From JAICKM01 sp038228295 (GTDB lineage: Bacteria > Chloroflexota > Chloroflexia > QHBQ01 > JAICKM01), in NCBI GenBank assembly GCA_038228295.1, contig JBBRPH010000007.1:1-64000 (forward strand): DNA of 64,000 nucleotides, written 5' to 3'. The notes under the pieces were generated by a model. It had not been told where the DNA came from. It made no database searches and saw only the letters and a program-made list of their open reading frames with translations. The stretch's first letter is position 1. Each line of letters starts with the position of its first letter. Shown piece after piece: positions 17,799 through 26,502 of the stretch. The translations under genes were made by a program, and so were the position numbers.

Positions 17799-18938
17799 TT
17801 ACGCAATCAGTGCGTCCACAAAGTGGCGGCTATTGAATTCAGCGAGGTCGTCGAGTTTCTCGCCGGTGCCGATGAAACGAATGGGAAGACCGAGATCGCG
17901 GGCGATGGCGAAAGCAATGCCGCCTTTAGCCGTCCCATCGAGCTTAGTTAGCACCACACCGCTCACGTCTACCGCTTCGGTGAAGATTTTGGCCTGCTGT
18001 AAGCCGTTCTGGCCGGTGGTAGCATCAATCACCAGCAGTACGTCATGCGGCGCGCCCGGTAACTGCTTCTCGGCCACGCGGCGCAGTTTTTTCAGTTCTT
18101 CCATCAGGTTGGTCTTGTTGTGCAACCGGCCTGCGGTGTCAATAATGAGAATGTCCTCATGCCCATTGAGGGCGGCGCTCACCGCGTCAAAGACGACCGC
18201 GCCGGGGTCGGAGTTAGGCTCGTGACGGATCAGCGGCGCACCGGCGCGGTCGGCCCAGATTTGCAACTGGTCAATCGCCGCTGCGCGGAAGGTGTCGGCG
18301 GCTCCCAGCAACACGCGGTTGCCGAGGCGCTGAAAGTAGCGCGTTAGCTTGGCAATGGTCGTGGTCTTGCCCACCCCGTTCACGCCCACGACCATCATCA
18401 CGTAGGGCTGCGGCAGCGTCCCGCTCAACCAGGGCGGGCGGTGCGTTTTAAGCGGCGCGTCCAGCACCTGCACCAGCACATCCTTGAGGAGCGCTTTGGC
18501 CGTCGAAGCGCGTTTAATACGGTCGCGAGTGACCGATTTTTCGAGCGCGTCTAAGACAAAGTTGGTAGTATCCACTCCGCAGTCGCCGAGCACCAGCAGG
18601 TCTTGCAGATCGTCCCATAACGACGGCGTGATCTCGTCGGCGGCAAACAATTCACTGATCTGGCTGAAGAAGCCGCGCCGCGTGCGTTGCAGGCTCTGCT
18701 CCACCTTCGCCGTCTGCTCCCGCTCCTCCCGCGCCGTCTCTACATCCACCGCAGGCGGCGCGGCGGATACGGTCTTGTTGACCACCGATGAAGGAGCCTG
18801 CGGCGAGATCGCCGGTGCGACGGGTTGTTCTGTAGGCGCGACCGGTACAGGCTGCGCGACGGGTTGTTCGATAGGCGTAGCGGGCAGCGCATCTAGCGGC
18901 TGGGGTTCTTGTTTATTACGGCGAAAAAATCGAAACAC
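17799..18938 (-). CDS. ftsY: FtsY, signal recognition particle receptor
   Basis: The 379-residue GTPase docks the signal recognition particle at the membrane. After a basic start (MFRFFRRNKQ) and a Pro/Val-rich low-complexity A-region (about 12-75) come the N domain (about 80-165) and G domain. The latter has GVNGVGKTTTIAKL (about 184-197), DTFRAAAIDQL, DTAGRLHNK and LTKLDGTAKGG. GTG 18938 is chosen because AGGAG lies 11 bases upstream and it begins a typical FRFF membrane-targeting segment; a longer frame to 19004 exists. The short A-region is low in acid residues compared with E. coli. The stop lies in a short TTACACCTTACGCA repeat. Confidence 0.93.
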   Translation of the reverse strand: MFRFFRRNKQEPQPLDALPATPIEQPVAQPVPVAPTEQPVAPAISPQAPSSVVNKTVSAAPPAVDVETAREEREQTAKVEQSLQRTRRGFFSQISELFAADEITPSLWDDLQDLLVLGDCGVDTTNFVLDALEKSVTRDRIKRASTAKALLKDVLVQVLDAPLKTHRPPWLSGTLPQPYVMMVVGVNGVGKTTTIAKLTRYFQRLGNRVLLGAADTFRAAAIDQLQIWADRAGAPLIRHEPNSDPGAVVFDAVSAALNGHEDILIIDTAGRLHNKTNLMEELKKLRRVAEKQLPGAPHDVLLVIDATTGQNGLQQAKIFTEAVDVSGVVLTKLDGTAKGGIAFAIARDLGLPIRFIGTGEKLDDLAEFNSRHFVDALIA

Positions 18939-19085
18939 GAGTTGGGTTGCTCCTGATCTCGCATCCCGCAGGACACAATAGCACAATACTAACATGAGGC
19001 GCAACGCGCCCTTTGGATTATACTAGATCTACGCAGGCAAGGCCAAACACGGTGCGCGTCCGTAAGCGCCTACTGGGAAAGAGGC

Positions 19086-19110
19086 GAGGCCACCCTGCTG
19101 GGGTGGCCTC
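19086..19110 (-). terminator. Hairpin after the smc-adjacent gene
   Basis: GAGGCCACCC (19086-19095) pairs with GGGTGGCCTC (19101-19110) over a 5-base loop, 25 bases past the stop of the gene at 19135. The following T-run is weak (CTCTTTCC), so termination efficiency is uncertain. Confidence 0.55.
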
Positions 19111-19134
19111 ATCAAATTATCTAACACCGGATCT

Positions 19135-20745
19135 CTACACGCCCGCGTCGCCGGTGTAATCTTGACTGTCGGCATCCGATGCGAACTCGTCGCTGTTGAA
19201 GTCGCCCCACATGGAACGGAGTTCGCCCAAAAACTCTTGCATATTCTGCCAGAGCTCCTGTTGTTTCTGCTTATCGGGCACGAAAACGAGCAGGATCAAG
19301 CCCGACAGCATACTCAACCAGAACAAGATGCGGCTGCTTTCGCCGGTCACATACTTGGTGGTGCCGACCGCTGCGCCCGCTGCGTCGCCGGCCTTGCGGC
19401 CCACCGTAGTCAACGCGCCACCCACGCCCGATCCGCTAGAGTGCAGCGCCTCACCCGCTTTATCGCGCCCGGTTTCCAGCATATCGCCGACTTTAGGGCG
19501 CATTCGCGCGACCGAGTCGCCGACGCTGCTCAGGGTATCGCTAACAACTGGACGGGCAGTGTCTACGGCATCGCGCACGCGCCCCGGCGCTTCGCCGGCG
19601 AAATCGCGCACACGGGGAGCTACATCATGGCGCACGCGGTCACGCGCTTCACCGGCGCGATGACGCAACCAGGGGAAGGTATCGTCGCGTGCGGTTTCAG
19701 CTACGCGCTCGCCGGCTTTTTTCGCACCGGGCAGCGCATCGTTGAGGACACGCTGTAGGATCTCCATGCCGACGGCTTGCAAGATTGTACCTGCCTGATC
19801 GGTCCAGCCGCCGGCCTGTTTAGCCGCTTTCTCAGCGACCTTCTTGGCTTGCGGCGCGTATTCATCGGCTAAGTCACCGCCGCGCTTGCGAGCTTCGCCG
19901 GTGAGGCTGCTAAGGGCTTCGCCCGCTGCCCGCGCCTGTTTGCGCGCTTCGGGCAGCAGGTCACTTTCCAGTGTGCTTTGTACGCCGGCGCCGGCGTTGC
20001 CCAATTGTTCGCGCACACTATCGAATAGATCCGCCAACCCGCTCAGGTCGAGGTTACGCCCCGCCCGGCGCGCCTGTCGGTTCAACTGGCGCACCTGCTT
20101 CCCGGCTTCGTCCACCGCGTCGCGCCAGCCGATCTCTTTGGCCCGCACAGTCACATTATCCCACACGTCGGATAGCCGGCTACTCACGTCGTCGGGCAAC
20201 CCACTCAGGTCAAGATCATTGAAGGCGCGCTGGGCCTCTTTGCGCGCACGGCCCGCACCACGCCGCCCCTCACTCTCAATGGTTCCCAAGCGCTGACCGA
20301 GTTCACTGATCGCGCTCTCCAGATCGAGGTTGCCGGCGGCCTTTTGTGCGCCTTGCACCAGATCGCTGCCCTGGTGCCGAACATTACGCGCTAAATCATT
20401 CAGATTCGCATCACGTAGGCGACGATTGGCCTGATCACGCGCCTCGCCCAACAGGTCGCCCAGGTTCACGTTTTGCAGCGCCTTGCCGGCATCTTTCCCC
20501 GCGTGGCGCACTTCCTTTAGCATCCGCTCCGTCGGCGTTTCGCGGCGCCGCCCCAACACAATCAGCAGTCCACCGATCAGGGCGGCTACGCCCCCGGCGA
20601 TGCCGATGATGCGCATCAGATCGCTATCCTCATCGTCAAAATCCTCATCATCCAGATCGAAATCCAGATCCACATCAGCATCCGCGCCCGCATCGGCCGG
20701 ACGGTAGGCTTCGGCCTCATTCGTGTCTTGCGTGTTCTGATCCAT
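19135..20745 (-). CDS. Membrane protein with long amphipathic-helix (apolipoprotein/LEA-like) region
   Basis: The 536-residue protein has an extremely acidic start (DVDLDFDLDDEDFDDEDSD, about 24-42), a membrane helix (about 45-65), and then about 390 residues of charged helices rich in Ala, Arg, Asp and Gly. Phrases such as NLDLSGLADLFDSVREQL and NLGDLLGEARDQANRRL recur loosely. A second hydrophobic segment (ILFWLSMLSGLILLVFV, about 475-492) lies near the acidic C-terminus. No family is recognised; composition resembles apolipoprotein- or LEA-like helices. It sits between smc (78 bases upstream) and ftsY on the same strand, so a link to chromosome or membrane organisation is possible but unproven. 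ATG 20745 is preceded by GAGGAAG. Confidence 0.6.
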   Translation of the reverse strand: MDQNTQDTNEAEAYRPADAGADADVDLDFDLDDEDFDDEDSDLMRIIGIAGGVAALIGGLLIVLGRRRETPTERMLKEVRHAGKDAGKALQNVNLGDLLGEARDQANRRLRDANLNDLARNVRHQGSDLVQGAQKAAGNLDLESAISELGQRLGTIESEGRRGAGRARKEAQRAFNDLDLSGLPDDVSSRLSDVWDNVTVRAKEIGWRDAVDEAGKQVRQLNRQARRAGRNLDLSGLADLFDSVREQLGNAGAGVQSTLESDLLPEARKQARAAGEALSSLTGEARKRGGDLADEYAPQAKKVAEKAAKQAGGWTDQAGTILQAVGMEILQRVLNDALPGAKKAGERVAETARDDTFPWLRHRAGEARDRVRHDVAPRVRDFAGEAPGRVRDAVDTARPVVSDTLSSVGDSVARMRPKVGDMLETGRDKAGEALHSSGSGVGGALTTVGRKAGDAAGAAVGTTKYVTGESSRILFWLSMLSGLILLVFVPDKQKQQELWQNMQEFLGELRSMWGDFNSDEFASDADSQDYTGDAGV

Positions 20746-20823
20746 AGCGCAACTTCCTCCTCATACTCCTCGTGCCAGAGGGTCAATCGGGCCTCGTTGA
20801 GCAAGTTTTGTGCCGTTCGCGTT

Positions 20824-23800
20824 TTATGCCGCCGCCGGTAGTTCCTCCAGGCGCAAGCTGAGGATACGCGAGGCGGTGTCGTTGCCGAGGGAGATTCCGT
20901 AGATCGCGCCGGCCGCTTCAATGGTGGCGCGGTTGTGGGTGATCAGGATAAACTGGCTGCGCGCGCTCAGGGCGGCCAGTTCGTTGCGGAAGCGCCCGAT
21001 ATTGGCCTCATCAAGTGCGGCATCTACTTCGTCCATGATGCAAAAAGGCGTGGGGCGGACGTGCAGGATAGCGAACAGCAGAGCGACCGAGGTCAGCGCC
21101 CGTTCGCCGCCGGAGAGCGAGTTGAGCGCCTGGGCGCGCTTGCCCGGCGGCTGGGCGATTACTTCGATGCCGGTCGCGGCCATATCGGTGGGATCGGTCA
21201 GTTCGAGGCGGGCGGCGCCGCCACCGAACAGACGCGGAAAGGTCTCACGGAAGGCGGCGGCGACAGCGGCAAAGGTGATTGCCAGCCGGTCGCGCATGAG
21301 GCGGTCAAGATCGGCGGCGACTTGGCGCAGGCTCTCGGCGGCAGCACGTAAGTCGGCCAGTTGGCTACTTAGAAAGCCGTGCCGTGCCTGAGCGGCGGCG
21401 TATTCATCAATCGCCAACGGGTTGATCGGTCCCATGCGCCGCAGCCGCCCGCGCAGTGCGGTAATCGAGTTCTGAGTTTTGAGATCTGCGGTCTGAGTTG
21501 CGGGGAGGCCGGCAAGTGCCTTGGTTTCCCACTGAGTACGCCAGAGGGTCCAGGGATTAGGTGGGATTGTGGTAGTAAACTCCGCTTGCACAGCCGGGTC
21601 GGCCCCGTCGAGCAGCGCGAAGACCGCAGGGGCTTCATCGCCAGTGATAAAGCCGAGGTCTTCGCGCACGCGAGCACACAGCGCGTCGGCAGCCCCTTGC
21701 CGGCGCTCCCATTCGACCAGACTGTGGCCGTGTTCCGACTCGGCGGCCAGCACGGCGGCGGCGGCGGCGTGCGCGGCGGTCTCAGCGGCCGCTTGGCGGT
21801 CGCGCACGGTGTCGAGCACCGCTTGCGTGGCGACGACGCGCCCGCCAGACTCGTTGCCGGCCTGCTCCCACGCAGCGGCTTCGGCCCGCGCCGCGTCCAG
21901 CGCACGGCCCGCCTCCGCCAGATCACCGACCAGAGCATCTAGTCGCGCCGCACGTGACCGTTGCCCATCAATCAGACGTGCGTGCGCGGCGCGGGCGGTT
22001 TGCAAAGCGGTGCGGCGATGACGCGCACCTTCCTCGGCCACCGCCAGTTGCGTCCGCAGCAGATTCAGGTCGTCGCGAGCGACGCTTTCCGACTTGCGGG
22101 CGGCCGTAGCCGCAGCGGTTAATGCGACGATCTCGGCGGCCAGTGGCGCGCCGGCCGCTTCGGTGCGCGCAAGATCGTCCACGAAGGCCGCCATGCGCTC
22201 GCCCCACTCGCGCAGCGCACTCTCGGCCTGGGCCAGCAATCCCGCCCGCCAGGTCTGTTCCTGTGCCGTCTGGGTCAGGCGCTGGGCCAGTTGCGCTGCC
22301 GCGCCACTCCGTTCTCCCACCAGACGGCGGGCGGCGGCTAGCGTGTCGGCGGCGCTTTGGCGGGCCGCGTCGGCACGGGCCAGCGCGTCGGCAGCGATCC
22401 CGGCCACACTGACCCGTGCCGTCTGTGCGGCGCCGGCACGGGTTAGCGCGGCTTCCAGGTCGCGCCGCTCGCGCTCGCGGGCCAGGGTGCCGTGTTCACG
22501 CGCCGCCGATCCGCCGGTGACGGCTCCGCCGGATCGCACGATGTCGCCCGCAGGCGTGACGATGTTCCAGCCGGCGGGTAGCCGCCCTAACACGCGCCGG
22601 GCCACAGCCAGGCTATCAGCCACTATCACCCGACCCAACAGTTGATCGACAACGATGCGGTACTCCGGCGCGGTCTCCACTAATTGGCTCGCTAGTCCCT
22701 GTATGCCGCTGCGGTCATCAAGGAAGCGTAACGGGTCGCCGCGGTCGGCGGACAGATGCAGGCTGTCAAGGGGCAGAAAGGTCGCGCGCCCGGCACGGCT
22801 CTGTTGCAGGAACGCAATCGCTGCTTCGGCATCTGCCCACGTCTGCACCACGATATCGTTGATGCGCCCACCCAGCGCCACCTCAACGGCCGTCTCCAAT
22901 GCCTGCGGCACCTGGATCAGCCCGGCTACCACACCGACAATGCCGCGCAAGCCGGTGTCCGGCGCGGCTGCCGCTTTGCGCGTCCGTTCCGCGCCGGCTA
23001 CCGCCGTCAGCACGGCGCGCACCGCCGGCGGCAGACCATGGCCGCCCTCGCTGAGGTTGCGCGCCAATTCGACCCGTGTCCGCAGGTTGTCCATTTCGGC
23101 GGCTCCGGTGCGGCGTTCGCGCTCAGTGGCCTCGCGAGCCTGCCCGGCTGTGATTACCGTCTGCTCGGCCTGCGCCAGGGCGGTCTGCGCGGCGGTTTGA
23201 GCAGCTTCAGCGTCAGTAGCGGCGGCAGTCGCCTGGTCACGCTCGATCTCTTCGGTAGCCTGCCGTGCCGATAGATGGGCCAGCGCATCCCCCTGCTCAG
23301 CTACCTGGCGTTCCAGTTCGCGCCGATGATCCTGGCCGCCCGCAATGCGCTGTTTGAGGCCGGCCATATGTGCCGACGCGGCGGCAGCGCGTTCCTGAGC
23401 GGCCGTCAGCGCCCGGTCGGCGGCGCGGCGGGTGTCGGCGGCGCGGCGTAGCGCATCGTCTGCCGCCGCCGCCGCGTCGCGGATGCCCTGCTCGTCATCC
23501 TCGGCGGTCTGCTGCGCCGCCTGCTGGGCGGTTAACTGGGTGGCGGCGGCTTGCACGGCTTCGCGCCCCGCCGCGTGTTCGGCCAGCGTTTGCGCCTGCT
23601 GCGCTTCCAGAGCCGCCATTTGTGCGGCTTGCACCGCCGCCGTGCGCGTTGCCGCTTCACCGCGCCGCAGCAATTCCGCTTGTTCACCGATCAAGCGGTC
23701 CAGATCGGCGCGCGCGGTGCCCGCCTCGCGCCGCACCGCCGCCACCGCACGTTCGGCCGCCGCCGCCGCCGTGCGAGCCATGCCCGATTGGGCTAGCGCC

Positions 23801-24540
23801 ACCGCTTCCGCCGCTTCCGCCGCACGCAGGGCCGCAGTCGCCGCCTGCCACTGTATGCCATACCAGCCGTCCTGCAGGTCGCGCAGTTCCCCAGCCACGA
23901 TGTTGTATTCTTGCGCGTGGCGCGCCTGCCGCTCCAGGCTCCGCAGTTGCGGCGCCAATTCACTCACCAAATCGCTGACGCGCGTCATGTTCTCCTCGGT
24001 GCGCGCTAGGCGTTTGAGCGCATCGTCGCGCTGCACATAGAACGGGCGGATACCGGCGGCTTCCTCGAACAGCACACGGCGGTCTTCAGGCCGCAGGCTC
24101 AACAATTCATCGGCCAGCCCCTGCCCGACCACGGTGAACGACTGCCCGACGGGCGCAAGTAATTCCTGCACATCACGTAAACGCACGCGGCTGCGGTTGA
24201 TAAAATACTCGTTCTCGCCCGACCGGAAAGCGCGCCGCGTGATACTGACCTCGTCATAATCAATCGGCAATTGGCGGTCGCCGTTGTCGAGCAGCAGTGT
24301 GACCTCGGCCATGCCCTGTTGCCCGCGTCCCGTTGAGCCGGCAAAGATAAGGTCTTCGCTGCGTCGCGCCCGCAGTTGGCTTAAGGACTGTTCGCCCAGC
24401 ACCCAGCGCAATGCGTCGGCCACGTTCGACTTGCCGCTGCCGTTCGGCCCAATGACAGCGGTGATGTCGCCGTCAAAATGGAACTCGCTCTTGCCGGCAA
24501 ACGTCTTGAAGCCATGTAGGGTTAGCTGTTTCAAGCGCAT
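20824..24540 (-). CDS. smc: SMC chromosome condensation ATPase
   Basis: The 1238-residue protein has the complete SMC layout: head half with MRLKQLTLHGFKTFAG and Walker A GPNGSGKSN (31-39), a long coiled coil rich in Ala and Gln, a hinge at about 525-650 (GLRGIVGVVAGLI ... FLPLDSL), a returning coil, and the C-terminal head half with signature LSGGERALTS (about 1142) and Walker B PFCIMDEVDAALDEAN (about 1165). It forms the condensin-like complex with ScpA and ScpB, which are not in this window. ATG 24540 is preferred to the longer frame at 24561 because it begins the conserved first strand and has GAAGGG upstream. Confidence 0.95.
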   Translation of the reverse strand: MRLKQLTLHGFKTFAGKSEFHFDGDITAVIGPNGSGKSNVADALRWVLGEQSLSQLRARRSEDLIFAGSTGRGQQGMAEVTLLLDNGDRQLPIDYDEVSITRRAFRSGENEYFINRSRVRLRDVQELLAPVGQSFTVVGQGLADELLSLRPEDRRVLFEEAAGIRPFYVQRDDALKRLARTEENMTRVSDLVSELAPQLRSLERQARHAQEYNIVAGELRDLQDGWYGIQWQAATAALRAAEAAEAVALAQSGMARTAAAAAERAVAAVRREAGTARADLDRLIGEQAELLRRGEAATRTAAVQAAQMAALEAQQAQTLAEHAAGREAVQAAATQLTAQQAAQQTAEDDEQGIRDAAAAADDALRRAADTRRAADRALTAAQERAAAASAHMAGLKQRIAGGQDHRRELERQVAEQGDALAHLSARQATEEIERDQATAAATDAEAAQTAAQTALAQAEQTVITAGQAREATERERRTGAAEMDNLRTRVELARNLSEGGHGLPPAVRAVLTAVAGAERTRKAAAAPDTGLRGIVGVVAGLIQVPQALETAVEVALGGRINDIVVQTWADAEAAIAFLQQSRAGRATFLPLDSLHLSADRGDPLRFLDDRSGIQGLASQLVETAPEYRIVVDQLLGRVIVADSLAVARRVLGRLPAGWNIVTPAGDIVRSGGAVTGGSAAREHGTLARERERRDLEAALTRAGAAQTARVSVAGIAADALARADAARQSAADTLAAARRLVGERSGAAAQLAQRLTQTAQEQTWRAGLLAQAESALREWGERMAAFVDDLARTEAAGAPLAAEIVALTAAATAARKSESVARDDLNLLRTQLAVAEEGARHRRTALQTARAAHARLIDGQRSRAARLDALVGDLAEAGRALDAARAEAAAWEQAGNESGGRVVATQAVLDTVRDRQAAAETAAHAAAAAVLAAESEHGHSLVEWERRQGAADALCARVREDLGFITGDEAPAVFALLDGADPAVQAEFTTTIPPNPWTLWRTQWETKALAGLPATQTADLKTQNSITALRGRLRRMGPINPLAIDEYAAAQARHGFLSSQLADLRAAAESLRQVAADLDRLMRDRLAITFAAVAAAFRETFPRLFGGGAARLELTDPTDMAATGIEVIAQPPGKRAQALNSLSGGERALTSVALLFAILHVRPTPFCIMDEVDAALDEANIGRFRNELAALSARSQFILITHNRATIEAAGAIYGISLGNDTASRILSLRLEELPAAA

Positions 24541-24578
24541 CAGGGTATCCCTTCTCTGCACAGGCGATAATTTTCTAT

Positions 24579-24584
24579 ATTATA
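24579..24584 (-). promoter_or_regulatory. smc: -10 box of smc
   Basis: On the minus strand TGCTATAATATAG gives TATAAT about 39 bases before the ATG at 24540. Confidence 0.6.
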
Positions 24585-24617
24585 GCACAGTTGAAGGGAT
24601 ATGTATAGTTTTGAAAC

Positions 24618-24651
24618 GCCAACCCCGCTCCCTATAAGAAGCGGGGTTGGC
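24618..24651 (-). terminator. Terminator of the tethered MBL gene
   Basis: GCCAACCCCGCT (24618-24629) pairs with AGCGGGGTTGGC (24640-24651), a 12-bp perfect stem. On the minus strand it is followed by GTTTCAAAAC. It separates the MBL gene from the smc promoter. Confidence 0.7.
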
Positions 24652-24672
24652 AGCGATCGGCGGACGGGTGGA

Positions 24673-26295
24673 TTATTTGTAGTTTAGGACAAGGACACGC
24701 GGTGCGCCAGTAGGGAGATCGCTACGTTTGAGGTGCACACTGTTGGGCGCGCCGGTAGGGGGCGGACCGCCCAGGAAGTCGTTGACAGGTTGCAGCGGTA
24801 GGTCTGCCGGAGTGCGGTCGGTCTGGTAGTGCATGGGAAGGACCAAGGCGGGTTTCAACTGGCCGATAATACGCCGCGCTTGACCCCCGTCAATAGTGAA
24901 ACCACCGCCGCCGACTGGGATCATCAGTATATCGGGCTTGCCGATCTCGCCTAACTGCTTCTGGGTGAGAGTTGTTTGGCCGAGGTCGCCCAAGTGGACG
25001 ACATGGAAGCCGTCTATATCAATTACCCAGACGGCGTTCGCACCGTTACGGCTGTTGTCGGTGTCGTCGTGGCTAGCAGCCACATTGCGGACCGCTACAG
25101 CCTTGATCTGCCGGCGGATACTCTGAAAGTGCCCAGTTGAGTCCAACCCTACGTAGGTCGGCACGCTGCCGGGCACAACCTTAGTGTAAGTGTGGTCAGG
25201 GTGCAGATGGCTGATCAGCACCGCATCTAGCTTATCAAAGAAGGGCAAATGATAACCGAAGTCCGGCCCGACCGGATCGATCAACAAGCGTGTATCCTCG
25301 CCCGCCGCCAATAAAAAGGCCGATTGGCCCAACCACTGCACCGTCAAGTAGCCCTCGGCAGATTGCACGGGAGCTACATCGGCCGGTGGCCCACCGGCCG
25401 GGGCAGGTGGGGTGCCTGTGGCGGTCGGCAAGGCGGCCGGAGTCATGGTATCAAGTGGCTGCAAGGTAGCGGCCGGCACAGGCGATCCACCGCCACTTGG
25501 CGGATCGGTCGGCAGCGTCGGGGTCGGAGTAGGCAGCATAACGGTCGGCGTGAAGGGCACCTGTGTAGGCTTCGGCGGTACTGCGGTCGCAGTGGGCGGC
25601 ACTTGCGTAGGTGCCGGCAGCGGCGTGGCGGTAGGTGGGACGGCTGTATCTGTGGGGCGCGCCGTTACTGTGGGCAAGCCGGGGATTGGCGTTGCGGTTA
25701 GGGCGGCGGTGGCCGTAGCCGTCGCGGTGGTGGTCGCGGTAGCCACGGCCGGCGTCGTAGTAGCCGTAGCCGGCGCGGCCGTTGCGGTATCGGTAGCGGG
25801 ACCGGCAGTCACCGTCACCACCACCACCAGCGCTGTCGCACTCGGTCCCACTGTCGGCGTCTCGCTTACCGTCGCTGTCGGCGTACTGGTCACCGTGGCG
25901 ACCACCGCCGCGCCGTTGTTGCGGGTCAGGAACAAGCCCAGCAAACCGGCTAACACCAACGCGGCCAGACCGCCCAAAATCCACGGCAGCGGGCCAGTAC
26001 TGCGCTGCACCGTGGTCGTTGTAACCACTTGCTCTACCACCGGTGGAACAGTAGGGTAGGCGACAGTCGGCGTTGGCGGGGGCAATGGTACCCCGGCCAC
26101 CGGGGTAGTCCACGGCGGGGGCGGCGGAGTCCCCGCCACTGTCGGGTCCAGCGGTACCGTCGGCGGGCCGGGCTGGATCGGCACTTGCTGAGTCGGCCGG
26201 CTGGCTGGGGGCAGGTCGCCCGCCGGCACTTGGCGGGTCGGATCGCCGCCTTGTGGCGGCTCATTGGGGTCAGGGGGAACTATGCGAGTGGTCAT
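24673..26295 (-). CDS. Membrane-tethered metallo-beta-lactamase-fold protein on a Pro/Thr stalk
   Basis: The 540-residue protein has four parts: a Pro-rich cytoplasmic tail (about 1-100), a membrane helix (GPLPWILGGLAALVLAGLLG, about 103-125), a mucin-like stalk rich in Thr, Pro, Ala and Val (about 126-310), and a UlaG/RomA-type MBL domain (about 315-540). The metal site looks intact: HLHPDH at about 361, a later HDDTDN, HLGDLGQ and LPMHYQT. With a type II-like topology the hydrolase domain would lie outside the cell. Family members act on phosphodiesters, lactones or N-acylphosphatidylethanolamines, and the substrate here is unknown. GAGGAG precedes ATG 26295. The gene is divergent from ruvB. 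Confidence 0.75.
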   Translation of the reverse strand: MTTRIVPPDPNEPPQGGDPTRQVPAGDLPPASRPTQQVPIQPGPPTVPLDPTVAGTPPPPPWTTPVAGVPLPPPTPTVAYPTVPPVVEQVVTTTTVQRSTGPLPWILGGLAALVLAGLLGLFLTRNNGAAVVATVTSTPTATVSETPTVGPSATALVVVVTVTAGPATDTATAAPATATTTPAVATATTTATATATAALTATPIPGLPTVTARPTDTAVPPTATPLPAPTQVPPTATAVPPKPTQVPFTPTVMLPTPTPTLPTDPPSGGGSPVPAATLQPLDTMTPAALPTATGTPPAPAGGPPADVAPVQSAEGYLTVQWLGQSAFLLAAGEDTRLLIDPVGPDFGYHLPFFDKLDAVLISHLHPDHTYTKVVPGSVPTYVGLDSTGHFQSIRRQIKAVAVRNVAASHDDTDNSRNGANAVWVIDIDGFHVVHLGDLGQTTLTQKQLGEIGKPDILMIPVGGGGFTIDGGQARRIIGQLKPALVLPMHYQTDRTPADLPLQPVNDFLGGPPPTGAPNSVHLKRSDLPTGAPRVLVLNYK

Positions 26296-26374
26296 GGTTC
26301 AGTTTCTCCTCTATTGGACGCGCCATCGGTCCTTACCGACTATGCAACTCCTGTGCCGGCCTATGTATCTATGG

Positions 26375-26380
26375 TATAAT
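26375..26380 (+). promoter_or_regulatory. ruvB: -10 box of ruvB
   Basis: ATGGTATAATAGAT contains TATAAT 122 bases before the ruvB ATG. The transcript would carry the inverted heptamer tracts at 26406-26485 in its leader. Confidence 0.55.
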
Positions 26381-26405
26381 AGATAGTAGCAAGTTTGTTC
26401 TATTC

Positions 26406-26485
26406 ACGTAAGGCGTAATACGTAAGAGTACGGAACAGGCCAAGGCTGCGTTATTACAGAATCCTTACGCCTTACGTATTACGCA
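26406..26485. repeat. Two inverted heptamer tracts in the ruvB leader
   Basis: CGTAAGG-CGTAATA-CGTAAGA (26407-26427) and, inverted, CTTACGC-CTTACGT-ATTACGC (26464-26484) share the 13-base segment CGTAATACGTAAG in opposite orientation, so the leader RNA can fold into a stem. Confidence 0.75.
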
Positions 26486-26502
26486 GCACGAACAGGACAC
26501 GC

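Noticed and set aside
20935..24040. Several plus-strand ORFs of 130-200 aa over smc
   Set aside because: High-GC antisense frames over a clear SMC coding region, with Arg/Ala/Ser-rich noise composition.
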